64,000 nucleotides of DNA. It comes from Chryseobacterium sp. ISL-80 (lineage in GTDB: Bacteria > Bacillota > Bacilli > Bacillales > Cytobacillaceae). The position numbers and the translations under genes are program-made. The notes under the pieces are model-generated. The model ran no database searches and was not told the origin of the DNA. It saw only the letters and a program-made list of their open reading frames with translations. This document shows positions 9,315 to 18,295 of this stretch, piece by piece. The first letter of the stretch is position 1. Each line of letters opens with the position of its first letter. The stretch spans positions 372,001 to 436,000 of the forward strand of contig JAGGQZ010000013.1 of NCBI GenBank assembly GCA_018613055.1. Direction: 5' to 3'.

Positions 9315-10742
9315 ATGAAGTGGAAAGCTGCATTTTTTTCATGTATTCTCATGGCTGCGACCATTTTCGCAACGATCGCCCCTGGAACATCGACAAAGGC
9401 GATTGAGCCTGCAAAAGCGGTGGTAGATGCCGAGTTGGCGAAGTCACTTTTATCAGCGGTGGGTCCGGTGGAAGCGATTGTTACGTTTAAAAGTGATGAA
9501 GGGGTGCTGCCGGGACAGGTAAAGCTTCTTGAAGAAATCGGCATCACCAAGGGTTTGACATTGAAAAGCCTGCCAATCGCAGGTGTATTGGCGACGAAAA
9601 CGCAAATCGACAGGTTGGCAGAGAGCGACCAGGTGGTTTCGATTTATCTGAATAAGAAACTTTCATACGAGAATGCCGAAGCGACCGACCTAACTGGCGT
9701 GGACCAGGTTCGGACAGATGACAGTATGAGAAAGCTGAACGGCGGATTGCCGGTAACAGGCAAAGGAATCGGTGTCGTCATCAATGACAGCGGCGTCGAT
9801 GGTACCCACAGGGATCTTGAGTTTGGCAGCCATCTGGTACAGAATGTGCTGGGTTCGACAAATCTGAATGCGCTTAGCGCCCTGCTGCCTGTCTCCTATG
9901 TGGAGAATGTACCGAATACCGATTCCAGCTCAGGACACGGTACACATGTTGCTGGGATTGTCGGTGGAACTGGCGAAATGTCCGGCGGCAAATATGAAGG
10001 TGTTGCACCGGGGGCGAACCTGATTGGCTATGGATCCGGAGCTGCGGTCGCAATGCTTGATACAATCGGCGGCTTTGATTATGCCCTGACCCATCAACAG
10101 CAATACAATATTCGCGTCATCACCAATTCATGGGGAGACACAGGTGACGCCGGCACTGACTTTGATCCATATAATCCTATTAATATCGCAACCAAGAAAC
10201 TGTACGACCGCGGAATCGTGACCGTATTCTCCGCAGGGAATTCCGGGCCGGACGCTAAGACCATTTCCGGCAATTATAAGAAGGCACCATGGGTAGTGAC
10301 TGTTGCTGCCGGGGATAAATCCGGAAAGCTTGCGGACTTTTCATCACGCGGAGAAGCAGGCCGCGGAGGAAATGTCACAGTCGACGGTCAGACATGGAAC
10401 TGGGTAGATCAGCCGACAGTGACATCACCAGGCGTCGACATCATTTCAACGAGAGTCATCAGCCCGCTTGTGTTGCTCGGAGCCACATCTGATGCTGAGT
10501 TTATCGAGCCAGCCTATCTGCCTTATTACACCACAATGAGCGGAACATCAATGGCAGCACCGCATGTCGCTGGCATCATTGCCTTGATGCTGGATGCAAA
10601 TCCGCTGCTGTCGCCTTCAGAGGTAAAATCAATCCTTGAAAAAACCGCCACAGCCATGCCAGATTATGAAGCCTGGGAAGTTGGCGCCGGCTATGTGAAC
10701 GCTTATAAAGCGGTGGATGCAGCTTTTAAAATGAAAAAGTGA
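9315..10742 (+). CDS. Secreted subtilisin-family serine protease (S8)
   Basis: Extracellular serine endopeptidase of 475 residues. An N-terminal signal peptide (hydrophobic ~5-22) is followed by an inhibitor I9-like propeptide (~45-115, ending near YLNKKLSYE). The S8 catalytic domain has Asp158 (NDSGVDGTH), His208 (SGHGTHVAG), oxyanion Asn309 (SAGNSGP) and Ser412 (SGTSMAAPHVAG), so the triad is intact. Nothing follows the catalytic domain, so the enzyme is probably released. The start ATG has GAAGGAG about 12 nt upstream. Its closest relative in the window is the next gene, to which it aligns over nearly its entire length, pointing to a tandem duplication followed by gain or loss of the C-terminal extension. 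Confidence 0.93.
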   Translation: MKWKAAFFSCILMAATIFATIAPGTSTKAIEPAKAVVDAELAKSLLSAVGPVEAIVTFKSDEGVLPGQVKLLEEIGITKGLTLKSLPIAGVLATKTQIDRLAESDQVVSIYLNKKLSYENAEATDLTGVDQVRTDDSMRKLNGGLPVTGKGIGVVINDSGVDGTHRDLEFGSHLVQNVLGSTNLNALSALLPVSYVENVPNTDSSSGHGTHVAGIVGGTGEMSGGKYEGVAPGANLIGYGSGAAVAMLDTIGGFDYALTHQQQYNIRVITNSWGDTGDAGTDFDPYNPINIATKKLYDRGIVTVFSAGNSGPDAKTISGNYKKAPWVVTVAAGDKSGKLADFSSRGEAGRGGNVTVDGQTWNWVDQPTVTSPGVDIISTRVISPLVLLGATSDAEFIEPAYLPYYTTMSGTSMAAPHVAGIIALMLDANPLLSPSEVKSILEKTATAMPDYEAWEVGAGYVNAYKAVDAAFKMKK

Positions 10743-10752
10743 TGATTTGTTG

Positions 10753-10786
10753 ATCTCCCTTGCCCCGGCAAGGGAGATTTTTATTA
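10753..10786 (+). terminator. Intrinsic terminator of the first protease gene
   Basis: ATCTCCCTTGCC pairs perfectly with GGCAAGGGAGAT across a 2-nt apex (a slightly opened loop in practice). TTTTATTATT follows. Confidence 0.88.
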
Positions 10787-10967
10787 TTGCACTGTCAACC
10801 TAAATTTAGAAGAAGACATCAGCACTACTCCATCTACAAATTTTGTACGATGCCAAAATAGATATTCCGGAAATGAAGTTTATAACCTTTGAAGAATAGT
10901 TATCCGGCTTTGATTTCATGATAATTAAGTTAGGAATATTCAAAATTTTATAGAGTGAGAGGAGAAT

Positions 10968-13427
10968 ATGATGAAACGCTTTATGTATCTGTTGTTGGCT
11001 TTTTTGCTTTTTATTCCGTTTTTTGCCGTTCCCCAGGGGAAGGCGAGCAGTCTTGCGGTAATTGACCCGCTTGTCACCAAGGCACTTGACACGGCTAGTT
11101 CGCTGCAAGTCATCGTCACTTTCAAGGGGGACAGCGCTCCGACAAGCTCTCAGTTATCCTTGTTAAAAACGCTCGGAATTGAAACGGGAGTTAGTATGAA
11201 GTCCCTGCCGATTGCAGGAGTCATTGCGACAAAAGCACAAATCGAGAAACTGGCTGCAAATCCTGAAGTGCAATCCATTTACATGAACAAGAAACTCTCT
11301 TACTTCAACGCAGATGCCACAGCGATCACCGGCGTCGATAAAGCGAGGACCGACGACGGCTTCCGCAAGGCGAATGGCGGACTGCCGGTTACAGGCAAGG
11401 GTGTCGGCGTTGTCGTGAATGACAGTGGTGTTGACGGTACGCATAAGGATCACGAGTTTGGTAAAAATCTAGTCCAGAACGTAATGGCCCAGACGAATCT
11501 GAATGCACTGGCTCCTGGTCTGCTGCCAATCAGCTACCAGGAAAACGTCCCGAACACTGACACGAACTCCGGACATGGTACACATGTTGCCGGAACGGTT
11601 GGCGGAACGGGTGCAATGTCCGGCGGCAAATACGAAGGAGCCGCACCGGGTGCCGACCTGATCGGCTATGGCTCAGGAGCAGCATTATTTGTCCTTGATG
11701 GAATCGGCGGCTTTGACTACGCGATCACCCATCAATCGCAATACAATATCCGTGTCATTACGAATTCATGGGGTTCATCAGGTGATTTTGATCCCAATGA
11801 TCCAATCAATATTGCCAGTAAAAAAGCACATGACCGCGGGATCACAGTCCTTTTTGCGGCGGGGAATGAAGGACCAGGGGAAAACACTCATAACCCATAC
11901 GCAAAAGCTCCATGGGTCATTTCAGTGGCAGCCGGAGTGAAAGATGGTACGCTGGCTGATTTTTCTTCAAGAGGAACAAAGGGTGTCGGCGGTACTTTTA
12001 CAATGGATGGAAAGGAATGGACATGGAAGGATGAACCGACTGTGACCGCACCAGGAGTGGATATCATTTCGACCCGTGTCCTCGCGCCGGTATCCAGCCT
12101 GTCTGCCGACCAGGATGCGCAAACAATTGAGACAGCGTACTTGCCTTATTACACAACGATGAGCGGAACATCGATGGCGACCCCGCATGTTGCCGGGATC
12201 GTCGCTTTGATGCTCGAAGCGAACCCGCAATTATCACCGGGTGAAATCAAATCGATTCTTGAACTGACAGCTACGAATATGTCAGGCTATGAAACATGGG
12301 AAGTCGGCGCAGGCTATGTGAATGCCTATGCAGCAATCGATCAGGCATTTAATGGTACTGCATATGGTGCTACACTAAATTCAACCCAGACATTCTACAG
12401 CAATGTTGAATCATCTACAGAACGCAAGGAGTTTTCGGTTGATTACAACCCGTTGACATTCCTTTCTGATAATCAATATGAATTCACTGTCGGCGAAGGC
12501 ATGTCCAGCATTGTGGCAAAGGTAGACGGAGCGGGCATCATGGAACAAACGGGCAATCCGATCAACCTTGTGCTGATTGCACCGGACGGCACGGAATACA
12601 GCTCAGGTGTTAGCCTGCTGTTCCCGCTTTACTATGACCGCACCGTATCGGTCACATCGCCTGTACCTGGTGCATGGAAGGCTGAAGTCCGCGGGCTTCG
12701 CGGGGCAGATGCCAATCCGCTGGGCTTGGCTCTGCCTGAAACGGTAAAAGGAGAGATGGCGTTCACGAAGGTCAGCGGCTTCTCTGGATTGAATGATATT
12801 GCCGGACACCCAGCAGCTGAAGCGATTAAAATGGGAGTTAGCGAGCGTTTATTCGATGGATTTTCAAATGGGGCTTTCAAACCTGATGCACTTTTAACAA
12901 GAGCTGAACTGGCAAAATACCTGGTGATGGGGGCAGAAATCAAGCAATCACTCCCAGCAGCGCCAAGTTTCTCGGATGTTTCAAGCTCAGACCTTCCATT
13001 CATTGAAGCAGCAACTGCAAAAGGAGCCTCCTTCCGCGACCAGCAGCAGATCCAGAACGGAGTCATTCTTCCTAAAGCAACAGGCAAATTTGTGCCAAAA
13101 GATGGCGTGACTCGCGCCGAATTGGCATACTCGCTCGTCCAGGCATTAGGACTGCAAAAAGAAGCCGAAGAATTCGACGGCCAGCTGACCGTCCAGTATA
13201 ACGATGAAAGAATCGCGATCTCAGATGCAGCAGAAGTACCAGAACATCTGAGAGGCTATGTACAGATAGCGCTAGACCTGAATATCCTCAATGCTAAATT
13301 CGCTGTAACACAAGGACCGTATGACCTGAAACCAAAGGTAACAGTAAGCTTCAGCCCAAATGTAAAAAACACACGCGGCGACTTTGCAGTTGCGATGACA
13401 CGGTACTATAATGCATTTTTAAAGTAA
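10968..13427 (+). CDS. Subtilisin-family protease with C-terminal SLH repeats, probably wall-anchored
   Basis: An 819-residue paralogue of the preceding protease. It has a signal peptide (~3-26), a propeptide, and an S8 catalytic domain with Asp152, His203, oxyanion Asn300 and Ser402 all present. Then comes a ~140-residue beta-rich segment (470-600) with a bacterial pre-peptidase C-like look, and two to three S-layer homology units from ~606 (LNDIAGHPAAEAIKMGV, FKPDALLTRAELAKYL; FVPKDGVTRAELAYSL). SLH repeats bind pyruvylated secondary cell-wall polymer, so this copy is expected to stay on the cell surface. GAGAGGAG precedes the double ATG at 10968/10971; either may be used. The gene has its own terminator and a 225-nt upstream region, so it is probably a separate unit. 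Confidence 0.93.
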   Translation: MMKRFMYLLLAFLLFIPFFAVPQGKASSLAVIDPLVTKALDTASSLQVIVTFKGDSAPTSSQLSLLKTLGIETGVSMKSLPIAGVIATKAQIEKLAANPEVQSIYMNKKLSYFNADATAITGVDKARTDDGFRKANGGLPVTGKGVGVVVNDSGVDGTHKDHEFGKNLVQNVMAQTNLNALAPGLLPISYQENVPNTDTNSGHGTHVAGTVGGTGAMSGGKYEGAAPGADLIGYGSGAALFVLDGIGGFDYAITHQSQYNIRVITNSWGSSGDFDPNDPINIASKKAHDRGITVLFAAGNEGPGENTHNPYAKAPWVISVAAGVKDGTLADFSSRGTKGVGGTFTMDGKEWTWKDEPTVTAPGVDIISTRVLAPVSSLSADQDAQTIETAYLPYYTTMSGTSMATPHVAGIVALMLEANPQLSPGEIKSILELTATNMSGYETWEVGAGYVNAYAAIDQAFNGTAYGATLNSTQTFYSNVESSTERKEFSVDYNPLTFLSDNQYEFTVGEGMSSIVAKVDGAGIMEQTGNPINLVLIAPDGTEYSSGVSLLFPLYYDRTVSVTSPVPGAWKAEVRGLRGADANPLGLALPETVKGEMAFTKVSGFSGLNDIAGHPAAEAIKMGVSERLFDGFSNGAFKPDALLTRAELAKYLVMGAEIKQSLPAAPSFSDVSSSDLPFIEAATAKGASFRDQQQIQNGVILPKATGKFVPKDGVTRAELAYSLVQALGLQKEAEEFDGQLTVQYNDERIAISDAAEVPEHLRGYVQIALDLNILNAKFAVTQGPYDLKPKVTVSFSPNVKNTRGDFAVAMTRYYNAFLK

Positions 13428-13435
13428 GGTAGAAT

Positions 13436-13471
13436 AAGGGCAGGCCAGTCAATCTGGTCTGTTCTTTTTTA
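13436..13471 (+). terminator. Intrinsic terminator of the SLH protease gene
   Basis: CAGGCCAG pairs with CTGGTCTG around a 5-nt loop, followed by TTCTTTTTT. Confidence 0.85.
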
Positions 13472-13489
13472 TGGAAGGGAGGAATCTGT

Positions 13490-14176
13490 TTGCGCAAAGT
13501 TTCAGCGGTATTATTCGATTTGGACGGAACCTTACTCGACCGGGAATCATCTCTTCTAAAATTTATTGGAAGCCAGTATGACCGTTTTAATCATGAATTA
13601 AGCTTGATAGAGAAGGAAAGCTATATAAACAGATTCATAGAGTTGGACGCAAGGGGTTATGTGTGGAAAGACAAAGTGTACAGCCAGCTTTTGAAAGAAT
13701 TCAACATCACGGGTTTGACATGGGAAGATCTCCTCGAGGACTACGTAAAGAATTTTAAGCATTCATGCATTGGTTTTCCGCATTTGCATGAGGTTCTTAG
13801 GAATCTCCGACAAATGGGGATTAAACTTGGCTTGGTCTCGAATGGCAAAACTCTTTTCCAGATGGACAATGTAAAAGCATTGGGAATTGAAGGGTTCTTT
13901 CATTCAATCCTGATTTCGGAAGCGGTGGGGCTGAGAAAACCAGACCAGAGGATTTTCCAGAAAGCGCTTGACGAACTTGGAGTAAAGGCAGCACACAGTA
14001 TATTTGTCGGAGACCACCCTGAAAATGACGTGAGAGCGGCCCGGGACATAGGGATGGTTGGAATCTGGAAGCGAGATGACTATTGGGAAGAGGCTGAGGC
14101 CGATTTTATCATAGAAGATTTAGCTGAATTGTTTAGTATCACTTTAGAAGGAGTTGTTTTGTATGAGCAAAATTAA
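13490..14176 (+). CDS. HAD-superfamily hydrolase
   Basis: A cytoplasmic haloacid-dehalogenase-type phosphatase of 228 residues. Motif I is FDLDGTLLD near residue 9, motif II is LVSNGKT, motif III Lys is in LRKPDQ, and motif IV is VGDHPENDVRAA. An alpha-helical C1 cap sits between motifs I and II, as in the PGP/YjjG-like group; the substrate cannot be told. The start is TTG 13490, supported by AAGGGAGG 8 nt upstream. The 3' end overlaps the GNAT gene by 14 nt, so the two form a small operon. Confidence 0.85.
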   Translation: MRKVSAVLFDLDGTLLDRESSLLKFIGSQYDRFNHELSLIEKESYINRFIELDARGYVWKDKVYSQLLKEFNITGLTWEDLLEDYVKNFKHSCIGFPHLHEVLRNLRQMGIKLGLVSNGKTLFQMDNVKALGIEGFFHSILISEAVGLRKPDQRIFQKALDELGVKAAHSIFVGDHPENDVRAARDIGMVGIWKRDDYWEEAEADFIIEDLAELFSITLEGVVLYEQN

Positions 14177-14570
14177 GGTTTCGTATGATCCACCAGAAGC
14201 TGCAGATTATATCAATCTTCGAATCCAAGCAGGAATGAGCGGTAAGTCTCTCGAGGCGGCCCAGATTGGATTGAAGAATTCATTATTCGTCGTCTCCATT
14301 TATGATGATTCTGTCCTGGTGGCCATGGGCCGGATCATTGGCGATGGCGGGGCGTTTTTTCAGATTGTTGATATCGCTGTCAAGCCAGCCTATCAGGGTA
14401 GGGGATTGGGAAAGCTGGTCATGAGCGAACTTATGAACTATTTGGATGAACATACATATGAAGGGTCTTATGTAAGCCTGATCGCTGATGATCCGGCAAA
14501 TAAACTTTATGAACAATATGGGTTTGAATATACGTATCCAACCTCTCATGGAATGTATCGAAAGTATTGA
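14163..14570 (+). CDS. GNAT-family N-acetyltransferase
   Basis: A 135-residue acetyl-CoA-dependent N-acetyltransferase. The acetyl-CoA pyrophosphate-binding motif QGRGLGKLV is at about residue 79, the preceding beta strand IVDIAVKPAY is intact, and the C-terminal LYEQYGFEY is characteristic of the fold. The acceptor is unknown. ATG 14163 is used because AGAAGGAG lies 9 nt upstream; the frame also opens at TTG 14154. It is the second gene of a pair with the HAD hydrolase and is closed by its own terminator. Confidence 0.85.
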   Translation: MSKIKVSYDPPEAADYINLRIQAGMSGKSLEAAQIGLKNSLFVVSIYDDSVLVAMGRIIGDGGAFFQIVDIAVKPAYQGRGLGKLVMSELMNYLDEHTYEGSYVSLIADDPANKLYEQYGFEYTYPTSHGMYRKY

Positions 14571-14596
14571 ACAGCCAATCAAGGCTGTTTTTTATT
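14570..14596 (+). terminator. Intrinsic terminator of the HAD-GNAT pair
   Basis: AACAGCC pairs with GGCTGTT around AATCAA and is followed by TTTTATT. It abuts the stop codon. Confidence 0.85.
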
Positions 14597-14774
14597 GGTG
14601 AATTTATTTCAAGCTGGAACAAGGAGTAGTTGGATGTCCGTTATCAAGGAGATAGTCTTCTAAGAAAAATCATGAAGTTTTTACCTGGAGAAGTATTTTA
14701 CAATATAACCAAATAAAGTAAAATACCATAGTAGGTCTTTATTCCTATTAATATTCCTAAGGAGAGAAAACTGC

Positions 14775-16493
14775 ATGGGCAAGAGCATCAAGTTGAAGAT
14801 GTTGCTAATTTTTTCAGGGTTGATTCTAATTTCTGGTTTAATCATTGGATATGTTTCTATTAAATCGACGGCAAGCCTGGTTGAAGAAACTGTCAGTGAA
14901 CAAGCGGCCGGAATTTCTCAGCGAGCGGCAAAGATGATAAACATAGAAGACTATCAAGAGATTTTGGAATCAGGTGAAACAGAGTACTACAAAGAACTGC
15001 GCAGTCAGTTAAATGACATTCGGGAAGCGAATGGACTTACCTATTTATATACGCTGAAGCGTGAAAAGTCTGGAGACAGTTATAAATATTATTATATAGT
15101 GGATGGAATGCCTTTTGATTCCGAGGACGCCTCCCAGCTTGGCGATGAAGAGGATGGGATTGAGGAGTACCCTGCCATTGTCAGGGCATTCGAAACCGGT
15201 AAGACGGAAATCGAAATGACCAATACAGCGGAGTATGGTGGATTGGTCTCTGCCTATGTTCCAATTAAATCAGAAACCGGGGAAATCATCGGGATTGTCG
15301 GCTCTGACCTGGATGTAACCAATGTCTATGACGGAATAGAAGCAAATACGCTAAAGATGCTTGCCATCATTGGAGTGACACTATTAATAAGTATCTTGAT
15401 CACGACTACCGTCACTTTTTCGATTACTAAACCAATCCAGCTACTAGCTAAAAATGCTGAAGCGGTGGGTAAAGGTGATTTAACGGTTCCTGTTGAGTCC
15501 CGGCGGAAGGATGAGATTGGCATCTTAACAAGTTCCTTTAACAAGATGTTGCAAGATTTGCGAGTCATTATCCAAACGCTTAATGATTATAGTCTGGAGC
15601 TGAACGAAACATCAGCTGAATTATTGGCTAAGGCAAATGACACGAAATCAGCCAGCATGGAAATTGCAAGCACCATGGAAGAAATCTCGGGAAGGTCGGC
15701 TTCGCAGCATCAGAGCCTGATTGAAAGTGTTCGGGTCGTCGAAGAGATGTCCACGGGTGTGAACGATATTGCGGGATCTACTTCAACAGCCTCGAAATTA
15801 GCTGTCAGTACATTAAATGAAGTAAGCATGGGGAATGAGAAGCTGGAAAACGTCATTGGACAAATGCAGAAAATTAGCGAATCGGTCAATTACTCATCTT
15901 TGATGATTCAAACATTAAAAGGACATTCGAATGAAATATCAAATATTGTTGAAATCATAAACGGTATTTCTTCCCAAACAAATTTACTGGCTTTGAATGC
16001 TGCAATTGAGGCAGCGCGTGCAGGTGAAGCGGGAAAAGGCTTTGCAGTTGTCGCTGAGGAAGTCAGGAAGCTGGCTGAGCTCTCTTCAAAGTCGACTGAA
16101 AACATTAAAGATATTATCGAGCGCATAAATGGTGATACAAATCATACAGTTGTTGCCATGGAGACTGTCCTCGAAGATGTGAATAAGGGGATGAGCGCAG
16201 TGTCAGAGGCAGGTGAGGTATTCAATTCCATACAATCATCTGTTGAGGGTGTATCGTGCCAAATTCAAGAAGTGACAACAACTTCCGAGGAAATGTCGGC
16301 TTCTGCAGAAGAAATCACCGCTTCTGCCATTGAGACAGCAAAGATTGCAGAACAAGCTGCTGCAAGCACCCAGCAAACAGTTGCGATTACCAACCGGCAA
16401 GGCCACCTCATCACAGACCTGGCTCATACGGTTGAAGGCCTCTCCAATATGGCGGAGAAACTGAAGAAACTATCAGGTAATTTTAAAATATAG
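14775..16493 (+). CDS. Methyl-accepting chemotaxis protein
   Basis: A transmembrane chemoreceptor of 572 residues. Helix 1 (~8-30) and helix 2 (~192-214) bracket a ~160-residue extracellular Cache-like sensor domain. A HAMP domain follows (~215-270), then the coiled-coil signalling domain, whose hairpin tip contains the hallmark stretch around residues 395-425 ([20 protein letters not shown], then [14 protein letters not shown]). Such receptors signal through CheW/CheA. AAGGAGAG sits 8 nt before the ATG. It is monocistronic, with no other chemotaxis genes in the window, as usual for scattered receptor genes. The ligand is unknown. Confidence 0.93.
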   Translation: MGKSIKLKMLLIFSGLILISGLIIGYVSIKSTASLVEETVSEQAAGISQRAAKMINIEDYQEILESGETEYYKELRSQLNDIREANGLTYLYTLKREKSGDSYKYYYIVDGMPFDSEDASQLGDEEDGIEEYPAIVRAFETGKTEIEMTNTAEYGGLVSAYVPIKSETGEIIGIVGSDLDVTNVYDGIEANTLKMLAIIGVTLLISILITTTVTFSITKPIQLLAKNAEAVGKGDLTVPVESRRKDEIGILTSSFNKMLQDLRVIIQTLNDYSLELNETSAELLAKANDTKSASMEIASTMEEISGRSASQHQSLIESVRVVEEMSTGVNDIAGSTSTASKLAVSTLNEVSMGNEKLENVIGQMQKISESVNYSSLMIQTLKGHSNEISNIVEIINGISSQTNLLALNAAIEAARAGEAGKGFAVVAEEVRKLAELSSKSTENIKDIIERINGDTNHTVVAMETVLEDVNKGMSAVSEAGEVFNSIQSSVEGVSCQIQEVTTTSEEMSASAEEITASAIETAKIAEQAAASTQQTVAITNRQGHLITDLAHTVEGLSNMAEKLKKLSGNFKI

Positions 16494-16508
16494 TTGATTT
16501 TTGATAGG

Positions 16509-16542
16509 AAGCAGCTAATCAGGGTTAGCTGCTTTGTTTTTT
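16509..16542 (+). terminator. Intrinsic terminator of the chemoreceptor gene
   Basis: AAGCAGCTAA pairs perfectly with TTAGCTGCTT around a 6-nt loop. TGTTTTTT follows. Confidence 0.88.
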
Positions 16543-16675
16543 AAAGGCTCATTTTCGTAAACCTTGTTGTTTTTCTTAACAATTTTTTGATATATGATAA
16601 TATCAATTAGGAATTCGAGTTTGCAAAATTTCAGAAAACACTCTCGAATTTTTAACCTTGACTGGGGTGAATTAC

Positions 16676-16858
16676 TTGAAAGATAAATTTGAAAAAATTT
16701 TGTTTGTAGTTACTTTACTTGTTGGAATATCAATAATCTACTTAACCCCTAATGGAAAAGAAGGATATTGGATTATTCCTTTAATTTTCTTTTGGATAAT
16801 TCGTTATTACAGAATAAAAAGTAAAGAAAAAAAGATATACAAAACTGAGGACCTCTAA
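16676..16858 (+). CDS. Small two-helix membrane protein, unknown
   Basis: A 60-residue frame with two hydrophobic segments (ILFVVTLLVGISIIYL and WIIPLIFFWIIRYY) and a lysine-rich tail. I do not recognise it. TTG 16676 is preferred, with GGGGTGA 5 nt upstream; the frame also opens at TTG 16658. The whole 16.6-17.6 kb stretch is much more AT-rich than its neighbours and also holds transposase remains, so this may be a passenger gene of a decayed element. A terminator right after the stop supports it being a real transcript. Confidence 0.45.
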   Translation: MKDKFEKILFVVTLLVGISIIYLTPNGKEGYWIIPLIFFWIIRYYRIKSKEKKIYKTEDL

Positions 16859-16872
16859 TAGGGGGTCTTTTT
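16850..16872 (+). terminator. Probable terminator after the small membrane protein gene
   Basis: GACCTC pairs with GGGGTC across a 6-nt loop and is followed by TTTTT. The stem overlaps the stop codon. Confidence 0.6.
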
Positions 16873-16889
16873 CCATTTTAATTTACAAA

Positions 16890-17480
16890 CTAGGCACATC
16901 TAAACATATTTACAGTAGTATTATTGGATTTTTGACACGCTGAAATAAGCATTTGTTCGACTTGTTTATCAAAGGATAAATGCTTGTCCAACTCCAACCA
17001 ACAGAACCAGTACAGGTAGTTATCTAAATACTTAGTCGCAACACCTTGAAAGCGGTCAATCCAAGTTTTTAAACGGCTATGAAAATTGTTCACATTCTGA
17101 ACGTGATAAATCCCCTTTTTTACGCGTTGCTTCTGGCGTTCATTCACGGTTTCGTGTTGCAATCCTTTTAGTTTAGCGGTCTTCTTTTAGTTGGTGGCTG
17201 TATCCGTACATAACAAAGAGGATGGTTCAATATACTTCCCAATTGCAGCATCTATTTCTTCTGCCTTAACACGCCCTGTTCCTGCCTTAACAGCTATGAT
17301 ATTGTGGTTTCTATCTTGTGCAACTACAACTGCAATTTTAAGATTAGAAACCCTCTCTTTTCGTCTTTTGTCACACGTTTTTCGCCTTACGATGTTTGAC
17401 CTCGCGACCTTTCAAAGACTCAAGAAAGAAGGTCTCGTCACTTTCAACGATACCTTGTAAAAAAGTGGTGAGTTGTGGAT
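16890..17480 (-). pseudogene. IS1595-family (ISXO2-like) transposase, decayed
   Basis: Remains of a DDE transposase on the minus strand. Reading from 17480 downwards, one frame gives GIVESDETFFLESLKGRE, with the first catalytic Asp of the ISXO2 domain. It then runs into a stop. A neighbouring frame continues with VVVAQDRN...AVKAGTGRVKAEEID...LCTDTATN, carrying the second Asp. That frame meets an in-frame TAA and resumes as KKTAKLKGLQHETVNERQ and the typical family ending VNNFHSRLKTWIDRF-GVATKYLDNYLYWF. So there is one frameshift and one nonsense codon. The N-terminal zinc-ribbon part is also missing, with stop codons just upstream. It cannot encode an active enzyme. Confidence 0.85.
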
Positions 17481-17612
17481 AAAAATGGTATGTTTATTAC
17501 TTTACTGGAATATTATTAAATTTACATAATGGGGTATTATTTAACGGGTTCAAATGTGCTTTAATTAGCTAAAGAAAAATGATGATAGTTTAAAGGACGG
17601 TTGAGTTCTAAA

Positions 17613-18170
17613 ATGAAATACGCACCTGAAGAGATACAGCTAATCAAAGACCAGCTTGGCAGCCAATCTTTATCTACCATTGCCAGAAGACTTAATCGAA
17701 GTATGACAGCCCTTGAAGTAAAGATCACCCGATTGGGCCTATCCCACACCAAATCATACACAGGAATGCTGACCGCCGGAGAACTGGCAAACATCCTCAA
17801 GATTGACCGAAATACCGTCATGCAATGGATCCTTAATCACGAGTTGGATTCCCATCAGCGGATTACCCGAAATAAGAAGAAATTCACCTTCATCAACATC
17901 GATGAATTTTGGACATGGGCGGAAAGCAACCGCCATAAAATTGATTTTTCCAAACTTGAACCTGATACACTTCCTCCTGAACCGGAGTGGGTGGCAGAGG
18001 AGCGCAAAATAGACAAGCAAGTCACGAATTATAAATCCTGGACCAAGAAAGAAGAAAAGCTCCTGATGGAATTTTACTGCTGCGGCAAGTCACTCGGAGA
18101 AATCTCGGAAAAGCTCGGGAGGACGCGAGAATCAATCCGCAAGAAAATCAAACGGATTATTCATTCTTGA
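17613..18170 (+). CDS. DNA-binding protein with two Myb/SANT-like HTH units
   Basis: A 185-residue cytoplasmic protein I cannot name. The first ~45 residues look like a Myb/SANT-type helix-turn-helix (PEEIQLIKDQL, LSTIARRLNRSMTALEVKI). The middle (~55-110) resembles an excisionase/MerR-type winged helix (LTAGELANILKIDRNTVMQWI). The C-terminus repeats a Myb-like unit (WTKKEEKLLMEFYCCGKSLGEISEKLGRT). Proteins of this build occur in Bacillaceae and phages and probably regulate transcription. The ribosome binding site is unclear: AAAGGA lies 15 nt before ATG 17613 and only 3 nt before an alternative TTG at 17601. It is flanked by the AT-rich transposase remnant, so horizontal origin is possible. 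Confidence 0.6.
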   Translation: MKYAPEEIQLIKDQLGSQSLSTIARRLNRSMTALEVKITRLGLSHTKSYTGMLTAGELANILKIDRNTVMQWILNHELDSHQRITRNKKKFTFINIDEFWTWAESNRHKIDFSKLEPDTLPPEPEWVAEERKIDKQVTNYKSWTKKEEKLLMEFYCCGKSLGEISEKLGRTRESIRKKIKRIIHS

Positions 18171-18295
18171 ACTCACAATTTCTGGTAAATAAAGAATCAT
18201 CTTGTAATACTTGTAAATTAATAGTATATTTTTCCTATAATAATATTGTTTAATTTTTACAGGTATGGTGGTTCTTGTCCCCAGGAGGAGTCAGT

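Noticed and set aside
17191-17460. Plus-strand 89-codon frame
   Set aside because: It is the complement of the transposase pseudogene; the minus strand carries the recognisable ISXO2 motifs.
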